Source: Flavisolibacter sp. (GTDB lineage Bacteria > Bacteroidota > Bacteroidia > Chitinophagales > Chitinophagaceae). From it: a stretch of DNA of 5,454 bases. Under the pieces are notes generated by a model. That model was given only the letters and a program-made list of their open reading frames with translations, had not been told where the DNA came from and ran no database searches. The stretch covers positions 1 to 5,454 of the forward strand of contig JAICTW010000233.1 in assembly GCA_025936195.1 (NCBI GenBank), in the 5' to 3' direction. Position numbers and translations under genes: made by a program. This document shows positions 1-5,454 of the stretch, in pieces. Positions within the stretch are counted from its first letter, which is position 1. Each line of letters begins with the position of its first letter.

Positions 1-1020
1 AGCTTCTTTTTGGCGGCGGTCTTTTTTCGCTCCCCTGTCATAATCACGCAGCATATCGCGGTAACCTTCACTGATACGTAGTTCAGGAGCATTTTTAGAG
101 TTCAAAGTAAGCTCGAGTTTGCCGCCGTTGTTTAAAATAAAAAAATCGGGAACAATGTAACTCTCTGCCTTGTTCAATTCGCCAACATTGCCTCCGGGCT
201 TTGGATTTAGCTTGGTGATCTGGTGCATTACATCTTTCAACTCATCATCACTAAGGTTTAGTCCCCGCTGAATTTTTTCGTAATGCTTTTTGGTGAACTC
301 ATCAAAGTATTTGGTCAATGCCTGTATGGCTGTATCCACTTCTTTTCCTTCTTCTCTGTGACGCAACAATTGTATCAGCAAACATTCCTGCAAAGTTCTG
401 GCGCCAACACCCGGCGGATCAAACTGCTGTATGCGCTTGATCAGAGTTTCAATTTCTTCATCGTTGGTTTCTATATTCTGGCGAAAGGCCAGGTCATCTA
501 CAATAGCCGATGTGTCTCTTCTTAAATATCCATCTTCATCAATACTGCCGATGATCTGTTCTGCAATTCTAAATTCACGGTCATCTAATTTCAACATGCC
601 GAGCTGGGCTTCCAGCACTTCGTAAAAACTGGTTTCTGTTTTGTACGGCATGGTGGTTTTTTCTTCCTGCTCGCCATAGCTGTCGTCACGCAATTTGTAA
701 TCGGCTATGTCATCATCCCCTTCATGAACGTAATCAGAAATGTCAATATTCTCGTACTGATCATCACTGCTCAATTCACTCTCTTCGCTGCTGCTGCTGT
801 ACTCGTCTTCTGCAGTGGCGGATTCTGCAAATTCATCTTTATTTTCTTCGTAATCGTCATGTGCTTCATCGGTCACCTCCAGAGCTGGATTTTCTTCCAG
901 TTCTTCTTTTATGCGTTCTTCCAGATTAGCAGTAGGCACCTGCAGCAATTTCATTAACTGAATTTGCTGTGGCGAAAGCTTTTGAAGTAGTTTCTGTTGT
1001 AAATTTTGGCTAAGGCTCAT
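1..1020 (-). CDS. rpoN: RNA polymerase sigma-54 factor RpoN (C-terminus outside window)
   Basis: Sigma-54 directs RNA polymerase to -24/-12 promoters and needs an AAA+ enhancer-binding activator to open them. The frame is open from the ATG at 1018-1020 to the window edge (340 codons, no stop), so the DNA-binding C-terminus with the RpoN box is missing; the family is usually about 480-500 residues. Region I is visible at residues 1-48 (glutamine- and leucine-rich, LSPQQIQLMKLLQ, then EELEENPALE). A strongly acidic region II linker (about 50-123) includes a serine run at 75-78. The core-binding region (about 128-320) carries the hallmark IQQFDPPGVGAR (197-208) followed by LQECLLIQLL, plus LNPKPGG (271-277). 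The start is at the expected place just before the first SLSQNLQQK helix. It is divergent from the exported small protein, with 99 bases between starts. No convincing promoter or Shine-Dalgarno was found. Identification is very secure from motif order. Confidence 0.97.
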   Translation of the reverse strand, partial: MSLSQNLQQKLLQKLSPQQIQLMKLLQVPTANLEERIKEELEENPALEVTDEAHDDYEENKDEFAESATAEDEYSSSSEESELSSDDQYENIDISDYVHEGDDDIADYKLRDDSYGEQEEKTTMPYKTETSFYEVLEAQLGMLKLDDREFRIAEQIIGSIDEDGYLRRDTSAIVDDLAFRQNIETNDEEIETLIKRIQQFDPPGVGARTLQECLLIQLLRHREEGKEVDTAIQALTKYFDEFTKKHYEKIQRGLNLSDDELKDVMHQITKLNPKPGGNVGELNKAESYIVPDFFILNNGGKLELTLNSKNAPELRISEGYRDMLRDYDRGAKKDRRQKEA

Positions 1021-1119
1021 TATCGCATCTCGTCTGTGGCAATCTTGTTCTCATTTGTACGAGAAAATTTTGCCGGGTTCACAAAAATCAAGCCGTAAAT
1101 TTACTGCAAATCCCAATCC

Positions 1120-1395
1120 ATGCGCAGAATGATCTTTGCTTTCTTATTGCTGTGTGTGTTAAATTCCACAAAAGCCGCAGCCCAACTGAGTTTAAAAGCT
1201 TCGGCAGACAGTGGTATAAAAAACTTTTTAGTAAAGCCTTTGCCGCAAAATTTCTACAATCGGCATACTGGATTCTTTTGTAAGAAAGAAATCCAATTGC
1301 AAAAAGCAATTAAGCTTCCTGTTTTCATTCGTTTGGGTTCGAAAGAATATGTTGATTATTTAGAGAAGAAGCCGAACGCAATGAAAAGAGATTGA
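1120..1395 (+). CDS. Small exported protein of unknown function
   Basis: This is a 91-residue protein that I cannot assign to a named family. It begins with a good Sec signal peptide: MRRM, then a hydrophobic stretch at about residues 5-14 (IFAFLLLCVL), then a probable signal peptidase I site in TKAAAQ near residues 18-22. Cys12 does not sit in a proper lipobox, so a lipoprotein is unlikely. The mature part is about 70 residues, basic, with single motifs such as GFFCKKE (51-57) and RLGSKEYVDYLEKKPNA (71-87) that resemble small conserved Bacteroidota proteins I recall but could not check. It would act in the periplasm or outside. Its start is divergent from rpoN, and its stop is 36 bases from the convergent stop of the GHL10 gene. 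An in-frame ATG at 1129 is an alternative start with a shorter n-region. A minus-strand ORF across the same bases lacks any such features and is taken as a shadow. Confidence 0.75.
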   Translation: MRRMIFAFLLLCVLNSTKAAAQLSLKASADSGIKNFLVKPLPQNFYNRHTGFFCKKEIQLQKAIKLPVFIRLGSKEYVDYLEKKPNAMKRD

Positions 1396-1431
1396 GCCTG
1401 AACCAGACGTATTTTATAAAAAGCAATGACG

Positions 1432-2712
1432 CTAAAGTCCTTTCTTATCCATTGGTATTTGTGCAGCAGGTGATGTAATTCCTGTTGTGGTTCTTTTGTT
1501 CGGATTTTCAGGCAACCAGGGCATGGGCGGGATCAAAGCAGGTTCCCTGTAATAATTATTGCGAAGCGAATCGCTCCAGCCGTTGGGATTGTTATCAAAA
1601 CTTGTGCTGCTGAAATAAATAGCACCCTGCACATTGGGTTCATTCCGTAATGAATCAATCTGCCTTGGCAATTGTGTTACATCTTTCCATGCTGCATTGC
1701 TGCCTGCACGGTAAATGCCCAGGCCAATATAACATTGCCTTCCATAAGTATGATCATTCCACCAGTCAAGCAAAGGCTGGAACGGAGCATGAGGTTGAGA
1801 AAATTCCCAATAGATCTGCGGCGCAACATAATCAATCCATTTGTTTTTCAGCCAAAGCAAAATGTCGGCATACAGATCATCGTAATTAGTTTGGCCGGCT
1901 TTGGTTGCACTGCCTTCGGGATCTTTATCATTGTTACGCCAAACACCAAAAGGAGAAATACCAAATTTCACCCAGGGTTTGATTTGCTTAATGGCAACTG
2001 ATAATTTATAAATGATCGAATCCACATTGCTTCTTCTCCAATCATCTTTGTTCATTCCATTTCCATACAAACGGTAGGAAGCAGTGTCCGGAAATTCTTT
2101 GCCGGCAATGCGGTAGGGATAAAAATAATCGTCCATGTGAATGGCGTCAACATCATATCTCGTTACAATGTCTTTGATCACATTCACAACCCAGGCCTGT
2201 GCATCTTTGTTTCCCGGATCGAAATACAAGGTATTGCCATAGCGCAAGAACCATTCAGGATGCAAACGGGTAATATGGTTAGGAGCAATAGAAGCTTTGC
2301 CGATAGAAAAGTTGGCGCGGTAAGGATTGCACCATGCATGATATTCAAATCCGCGTTTGTGTGCTTCCTCAATAGTGAATTGCAAAGGATCGTAAAACGG
2401 AACAGGAGGTTTACCCTGGGTTCCTGTCAGCCACTGGCTCCACGGTTCGTATTGCGAAGGATAAAAAGCATCCGAAGCCGGACGCACCTGAACAATCACA
2501 GCATTCATGCCATTGGCCTGGTGCATATCCAACTGCCGAATGAACTCTTCTTTCTGACTCTCCACATTGTATTGATTTCTTTTGGGCCAGTCAATATTAT
2601 CAACTGTGGCAATCCACACACCGCGAAATTCATATTTCGTTTGAGCGGCCTCTTGTGCAAGTGCAAAAACAGAAAGGCAAAGAATAAGTGGAAGCAGGAT
2701 GAATTTTTTCAT
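1432..2712 (-). CDS. Secreted GHL10/DUF187 family glycoside hydrolase-like protein
   Basis: This 426-residue protein belongs to the glycosyl-hydrolase-like 10 family (DUF187), a TIM-barrel family. E. coli DigH/YngK, a member, acts on peptidoglycan glycan strands stripped of stem peptides; a cell-wall or polysaccharide substrate is therefore inferred here. Seen: a signal peptide MKKFILLPLILCLSVFALA with cleavage likely before Gln20, then FRGVWIATVDNIDWP (29-43), VIVQVRPASDAFYPS (72-86), YHAWCNPYR (124-132), DAIHMDDYFYPYR with paired Asp194/Asp195 (189-201), GISPFGVWRN (251-260) and DYVAPQIYWEF (294-304), in the order expected for the family. The proline-rich tail after residue 390 is short, so the Ig-like C-terminal module of some Bacteroidota homologues is absent. 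The reading frame extends 14 codons upstream to 2754, but the ATG at 2710-2712 starts exactly at the signal peptide and is preferred. There is no clear Shine-Dalgarno. The gene is convergent with the small exported protein and seems monocistronic. Confidence 0.93.
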   Translation of the reverse strand: MKKFILLPLILCLSVFALAQEAAQTKYEFRGVWIATVDNIDWPKRNQYNVESQKEEFIRQLDMHQANGMNAVIVQVRPASDAFYPSQYEPWSQWLTGTQGKPPVPFYDPLQFTIEEAHKRGFEYHAWCNPYRANFSIGKASIAPNHITRLHPEWFLRYGNTLYFDPGNKDAQAWVVNVIKDIVTRYDVDAIHMDDYFYPYRIAGKEFPDTASYRLYGNGMNKDDWRRSNVDSIIYKLSVAIKQIKPWVKFGISPFGVWRNNDKDPEGSATKAGQTNYDDLYADILLWLKNKWIDYVAPQIYWEFSQPHAPFQPLLDWWNDHTYGRQCYIGLGIYRAGSNAAWKDVTQLPRQIDSLRNEPNVQGAIYFSSTSFDNNPNGWSDSLRNNYYREPALIPPMPWLPENPNKRTTTGITSPAAQIPMDKKGL

Positions 2713-3025
2713 AGCAATGGATGTGAAATTAATGATCAGTTTTTCAAAGGTCAAGGTTTGAACGGAAACTCATCGTGAAAAAAGTTCAAAAATTCTTTAT
2801 AGCAGATGATTTAACATCTTTGACTGGTGGACGAGTGAGAAACACTTGTTGATGCCTCATCTTAATGTTTGTTTACTGATTAATTTCTATTTTGTAATGA
2901 AAATCATTAGCGGTTTTGCAAGCGAGCCGAAAATTTTTGTGCAATGATCTACAGCAATTCTTTTTAAATTTGTTGGGTTCTCCTGTTTGGAAAACGATCA
3001 TTCTTTGAAACAAAAAAACGAAACT
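2713..3025. other. Divergent intergenic region without a gene
   Basis: This 313-base AT-rich gap separates the GHL10 start from the membrane-protein start. I see no credible coding sequence or RNA gene in it. Toward the membrane protein it holds one perfect TAnnTTTG element (2965-2972). Toward the GHL10 gene there are only one-mismatch -7-like matches, CAAAAATT at 2787-2794 and CAAAGGTC at 2745-2752 (read on the minus strand), and neither has a convincing -33 partner. The 14-codon in-frame extension upstream of the GHL10 signal peptide and the TTG-initiated extension of the membrane protein (2987-3025) both fall here and are treated as untranslated. Confidence 0.6.
2936..2972 (+). promoter_or_regulatory. 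Candidate Bacteroidota-type promoter for the membrane protein
   Basis: TAAATTTG at 2965-2972 matches the Bacteroidota -7 consensus TAnnTTTG perfectly. A TTTG at 2936-2939 could be the -33 element, but the 25-base spacing is longer than the usual 19-21 or so. Transcription would begin near 2978-2982, leaving a leader of about 45 bases before the ATG at 3026, which is consistent with that start and argues against the TTG at 2987. The AT-rich context makes chance matches possible. Confidence 0.45.
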
Positions 3026-3454
3026 ATGGATTACGAATTTCACCAATCGCCATTTTCAAAGGCGATATTGACAAGTGTGTTTATTGGATTTTTTACCACT
3101 GTTGTTTGTTTGATTTACAACATTGCCCTTCGCGAAAGCACGGGCTATTTGCCTGCGGATTTCATTAATGTTTCTTCTTTGATCTTTGTTGTGAACCTCA
3201 TTTTTTTGATCATCGGGCTCTTGTATTTTGTTTCCAGGCGGTTTAGTAAAGGAGATATGATTTTTGAAGTTTTATTTATTGTGCTGACTATTTTTTGTGC
3301 ATGGAGAGCTTCTTATGCGCACATGGAGAACAATCCTGTACTTACATCTGAATTCAGGACTTTACTGATGGGTGTGATCATCATTATGGGAATTGGGGCG
3401 GTACTCGTGCCTTTGTTATTCCACAACAAAAAGTTTGAAGACGCTGTTATTTAG
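3026..3454 (+). CDS. Four-helix integral membrane protein of unknown function
   Basis: This is a 142-residue inner-membrane protein with no domain I can name. Four hydrophobic segments are clear: about 13-35, 49-70, 78-96 and 110-132. After TM2 there is a basic RRFSKGD turn (71-77), and the C-terminus is a short charged tail HNKKFEDAVI. By the positive-inside rule, that loop and both termini are probably cytoplasmic. No catalytic, metal-binding or transport motif is evident. The frame continues upstream to a TTG at 2987 (155 residues), but the ATG at 3026 is preferred because it follows an AT-rich leader and a perfect -7 element, and the extra 13 residues are low-complexity and polar. The gene stands alone, divergent from the GHL10 gene and convergent with the radical SAM gene. 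It resembles small conserved membrane proteins of Chitinophagaceae from memory, unverified. That it is a real gene is likely; its function is unknown. Confidence 0.8.
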   Translation: MDYEFHQSPFSKAILTSVFIGFFTTVVCLIYNIALRESTGYLPADFINVSSLIFVVNLIFLIIGLLYFVSRRFSKGDMIFEVLFIVLTIFCAWRASYAHMENNPVLTSEFRTLLMGVIIIMGIGAVLVPLLFHNKKFEDAVI

Positions 3455-3473
3455 TTTTATACCAACATTAGTT

Positions 3474-3500
3474 TTGCGCCGGATTGAAAGTCCGGCGTAA
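3474..3500. terminator. GC-rich hairpin between convergent genes
   Basis: The perfect arms CGCCGGA (3477-3483) and TCCGGCG (3491-3497) flank the seven-base loop TTGAAAG. On the plus-strand RNA the stem extends by a G-U pair and two A-U pairs to ten base pairs. It lies 20 bases after the membrane-protein stop and 32 bases beyond the radical SAM stop, where a shared terminator would sit. No T tract follows directly on either strand, so it may act with the T-rich stretch at 3520-3528, as an RNA-end stabiliser, or be a dispersed palindromic repeat. Confidence 0.6.
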
Positions 3501-3504
3501 TTGT

Positions 3505-3528
3505 TTAGAACAGCTCTAATTCTTTTTA
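3505..3528 (+). terminator. Weak second hairpin with T tract
   Basis: TTAGA (3505-3509) and TCTAA (3515-3519) can pair around the loop ACAGC and are followed by TTCTTTTT. The stem is only five mostly A-T pairs, so alone it would be a poor terminator. Placed right after the strong GC-rich hairpin, it gives the plus-strand transcript a stem-plus-uridine end just before it would run antisense into the radical SAM gene. Confidence 0.35.
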
Positions 3529-3531
3529 CAA

Positions 3532-4560
3532 TCATCCCCAAACTTTCACTCCTTCCGAGCAGTTGGCACAAATGTCAATATTCCTACGGCCTTTCAGGAT
3601 CTGGCTTCTGAAGTGCTGGTAGTTTTTATTGTGCCAGATTTCTTTAAAGCTTTGCTCTTTCAGATTGCCTAATTTATGTTGTGCATCTTTATCAAAGCAA
3701 CAGGGAACTACAGCGCCGTCCCAGGTAATTACGGGGTCGTGGTGCATGCGCCAGCAATGATTGGCATTGTTTCCTTTAAAAGCTATTTTGCCTTTTTTGT
3801 CTTTTTTGTAGCGGCTGTATTTTTCATTTAAAGGAATCAACTGGTTGGGATCATTTTCATAATCGTACACCTGTGCCGTTTTTAAACGCACCTGGTCCAC
3901 GCCGATTTCTTTTGCCAGTCGCTTTACTTCTTCAATCTGGTGTTCGTTATGTCGAACCACTAAGAATTGAAAAATAATAAACGGTGTTTTGCTTTTCAAT
4001 TCTCTTTTCCACTTTACGATAGTGGCGGCGCCTTCCAAAACTTTTTGAAGATTACCACCCACACGGTATTGCCGATACGTTTCCTGCGTAGTGCCATCAA
4101 TGGAAATGATCAGGCGGTCCAATCCGCTTTCCACGGTTCGCTTTGCATTTTTATCATTCAAATAATGAGCATTGGTAGAGGTAGCTGTGTAAATTTTTCT
4201 GGAAGATGCATATTGGACCATATCCAAAAAATGCGGGTTGAGATACGGTTCGCCCTGAAAATAAAAAACCAGATAGGCCAATTCTTTATAAAGCTGGTCA
4301 ATGGTTTCTTTGAAAAAATCTTTTTGCAACATTCCGGTGGGTCTTGAAAAAGCTCTCAGTCCACTCGGACATTCAGGGCATCGAAGATTGCATGAAGTTG
4401 TTGGTTCAAATGAAATGGAAACAGGATAGCCCCACTGAATACTTTTCTTTGTCCATTTACTTACATGATAACTGCTTAACACCTTCACGAAATTCCATGC
4501 ACGCGGAAAGGTCAGCTTCTTCAAAAAATTCGCACTGTCGTTCCAATTGAACTGCGGCAT
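3532..4560 (-). CDS. Radical SAM/SPASM domain protein
   Basis: This 342-residue enzyme would use a 4Fe-4S cluster and S-adenosylmethionine to make a 5'-deoxyadenosyl radical; its substrate is unknown. The cluster motif is C57-x3-C61-x2-C64 in TTSCNLRCPECPSG. The SAM-binding GEP motif is at 103-105 (FQGEPYLNP), and LIISIDGTTQETY (150-162) is the usual mid-barrel strand. The C-terminal part is SPASM-like: Cys269, Cys287-Cys288 after WDGAVVP, and C331-x2-C334. That is fewer cysteines than a full two-cluster SPASM domain, so probably one auxiliary cluster is held. SPASM enzymes often modify peptides or proteins, but no precursor peptide is visible nearby. A helical, basic N-terminal extension of about 45 residues precedes the barrel. 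The ATG at 4558-4560 lies 58 bases after the response-regulator stop on the same strand, so co-transcription is possible; no separate promoter was found in the gap. Confidence 0.9.
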   Translation of the reverse strand: MPQFNWNDSANFLKKLTFPRAWNFVKVLSSYHVSKWTKKSIQWGYPVSISFEPTTSCNLRCPECPSGLRAFSRPTGMLQKDFFKETIDQLYKELAYLVFYFQGEPYLNPHFLDMVQYASSRKIYTATSTNAHYLNDKNAKRTVESGLDRLIISIDGTTQETYRQYRVGGNLQKVLEGAATIVKWKRELKSKTPFIIFQFLVVRHNEHQIEEVKRLAKEIGVDQVRLKTAQVYDYENDPNQLIPLNEKYSRYKKDKKGKIAFKGNNANHCWRMHHDPVITWDGAVVPCCFDKDAQHKLGNLKEQSFKEIWHNKNYQHFRSQILKGRRNIDICANCSEGVKVWG

Positions 4561-4618
4561 GAGTGCAAGTTAGCATCAATCATAATGGAATCGAAATAAA
4601 AACGCTTATGCCAGTCCT

Positions 4619-5074
4619 CTACTTTCTGTTACCATTTCTTCTTCGAATGTTTTTCTTCACTTCATCCGAACAATGTTCTATGATCTCGTCAATGATCATG
4701 TGCACCTGGTTGGTGTGCAGGGGCTTGGTAACAAAACCGGCATTAAAGTTTTTGGCAAAAACAGCATCAGCAGGCAGGCTTGATGTTGAAAACAAAACAG
4801 CCGGAACATCCGCAAAGGCTTCCACTCTTCTTAACCGCCTCAGGGTTTCTTTCCCATTCAACCTGGGCATATTGATATCAAGAATGAATAAACAGGGAGC
4901 TGCGTTAAATGGATCAATGCCTTCAATGAAGTTGAGCAATTCAATTCCATCGCCGAAGGTCATGAGATCTACATTTTGTGCATATTCCTGAAAGGCTTCA
5001 CTAACGAGCTCAATATCTTCAGGATCGTCATCTGCATAAAGCACTAAACTTTTTGGCGGCAAGGATTGAGTCAT
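4619..5074 (-). CDS. Stand-alone CheY-like response regulator
   Basis: This 151-residue protein consists of one receiver domain with no output domain. Seen: the acidic pocket D15-D16-D17 in LYADDDPED, the phosphoacceptor Asp66 in LFILDINMPRLNG, the switch Ser96 (in LFSTSS) and the conserved lysine Lys117 followed by Pro118 in TKPL. All residues needed for phosphorylation are present. The pattern is like the Rcp1-type regulators that are phosphorylated by hybrid or phytochrome-like histidine kinases, but no kinase lies in the window, so the partner is unknown. The last dozen residues are strongly basic (KKNIRRRNGNRK), beyond the end of the receiver fold. The start ATG at 5072-5074 sits a normal distance before the first beta strand. 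It is the middle gene of three on the minus strand: 62 bases after the frameshifted small gene and 58 bases before the radical SAM gene. Confidence 0.93.
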   Translation of the reverse strand: MTQSLPPKSLVLYADDDPEDIELVSEAFQEYAQNVDLMTFGDGIELLNFIEGIDPFNAAPCLFILDINMPRLNGKETLRRLRRVEAFADVPAVLFSTSSLPADAVFAKNFNAGFVTKPLHTNQVHMIIDEIIEHCSDEVKKNIRRRNGNRK

Positions 5075-5095
5075 GTTTTGGTGGCTTATAATTCA

Positions 5096-5129
5096 CAAAT
5101 ATTAAAAAAATGCAATTACCAACAGCAAA
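5096..5129 (-). promoter_or_regulatory. Candidate promoter for the response regulator
   Basis: Read on the minus strand, AATATTTG (5103-5096) matches the Bacteroidota TAnnTTTG -7 element with one mismatch. TTTG at 5129-5126 lies 22 bases upstream as a possible -33 element. Transcription would start about 10-15 bases before the ATG at 5074. This would let the response regulator, and perhaps the radical SAM gene, be transcribed independently of the frameshifted gene. The AT-rich context limits confidence. Confidence 0.35.
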
Positions 5130-5136
5130 ATAATAT

Positions 5137-5425
5137 CTACATCTCTTTATCTCCTTTTCTATCATCATTCAAATCCCTGATGTTAATTTGGTCAAGATAG
5201 GGTTGAAGAATATCCGTGCTGTCAGACGTAACAAGGTGGTCAATTATTTTGCGATATTGTTTGTAGAAAACTTCAACATAAAAAACCGTGAAGCTGAAAC
5301 AACACTATTGTTTGTTTATCAACTTTGCGCTTACCTACATACACTCCGTGCTTATGCAAAACTTCAAACTGAAATTCCTGCTGGAGGTTCATAAATTCCG
5401 ATAAGGAAAGGGCTTTTTTGGTCAT
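5137..5425 (-). pseudogene. Small conserved-type protein gene with a one-base frameshift
   Basis: From the ATG at 5423-5425 the frame reads MTKKALSLSEFMNLQQ and onward for 50 codons, then stops at 5273-5275. Leaving out one base in the run of six T (plus-strand A at 5280-5285) moves reading to a frame that continues YVEVFYKQYRKIIDHLVTSD and ends at a TAG at 5137-5139. The joined protein is 95 residues. The join HGF/YVEVFY is smooth, and the second half is open from about 5304 with no ATG of its own, so it is unlikely to be a separate gene. The whole resembles a small Bacteroidota protein family of unknown function that I recall but could not check. It is soluble, with no signal peptide or membrane segment. 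The break may be a sequencing error at a homopolymer, a real inactivating mutation, or slippage. Read literally, only a 50-residue product is made. It lies first in the minus-strand series, 62 bases before the response regulator. Confidence 0.75.
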
Positions 5426-5454
5426 GGTTAAAAACTACAAAGATGAGATACTAT

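Noticed and set aside
788..799. Short GCT trinucleotide run in rpoN
   Set aside because: Four repeats encode the serine run in the acidic linker. It is too short to suggest phase variation, and a change by whole triplets would not break the frame.
283..957. Three plus-strand open frames (80, 64 and 77 codons) inside the rpoN region
   Set aside because: They are antisense to rpoN, whose minus-strand frame is continuous for 340 codons with diagnostic sigma-54 motifs.
1048..1065. Dyad TTCTC-N8-GAGAA between rpoN and the exported small protein
   Set aside because: The five-base arms with an eight-base spacer are easily expected by chance in 99 bases, and no known operator pattern is matched.
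1097..1104. TAAATTTA as a possible -7 element for either divergent gene
   Set aside because: It has one mismatch to TAnnTTTG on each strand because it is self-complementary, and no -33 element lies at a proper distance (the nearest plus-strand TTTG is 24 bases away).
2137..2778. 213-codon plus-strand open frame across the 5' half of the GHL10 gene
   Set aside because: It lies opposite a gene with clear family motifs and a signal peptide, and its translation has no domain or sensible composition. It is a shadow frame.
4563..4991. 142-codon plus-strand open frame opposite the response regulator
   Set aside because: It mirrors the receiver gene, whose catalytic residues are all intact on the minus strand. 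The plus-strand translation shows no recognisable feature.
5188..5394. 68-codon plus-strand open frame at the right end
   Set aside because: It covers the frameshifted minus-strand gene. The joined minus-strand protein is far more protein-like, so the plus frame is taken as its shadow.
5438..5445. CATCTTTG (minus strand) as a -7 element for the frameshifted gene
   Set aside because: It has one mismatch, sits only about a dozen bases before the ATG, and its -33 partner would lie outside the window, so it cannot be judged.

Overview
This window looks like ordinary chromosome from a member of the Bacteroidota, most likely a Chitinophagaceae-like relative. That inference rests on several signals: moderately AT-rich sequence, gene starts without a clear Shine-Dalgarno, one perfect TAnnTTTG-type -7 promoter element, an acidic-linker RpoN, a secreted GHL10 protein, and small lineage-type proteins. 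No phage, IS element, CRISPR, tRNA or rRNA was seen.

Layout, left to right. The minus strand of 1-1020 holds the first 340 codons of rpoN (sigma-54), which runs off the left edge. Divergent from it is a 91-residue exported protein of unknown function (1120-1395, +). Facing that is a secreted GHL10/DUF187 glycoside-hydrolase-like protein (1432-2712, -). A 313-base divergent gap leads to a four-helix membrane protein of unknown function (3026-3454, +). This gene converges on a radical SAM/SPASM protein (3532-4560, -), with a strong GC-rich hairpin between them. Upstream of the radical SAM gene, on the same strand, lie a stand-alone CheY-like response regulator (4619-5074, -) and a small gene at 5137-5425 (-) whose reading frame is broken by one base at a run of six T.

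The three right-hand minus-strand genes are spaced 62 and 58 bases apart and may be partly co-transcribed, but nothing in the sequence shows that they act together. RpoN and the GHL10 protein are recognisable housekeeping or envelope functions. The most notable observation is the frameshifted small gene at the right end: its two halves join into a convincing 95-residue protein. I found no evidence of an undescribed multi-gene system.
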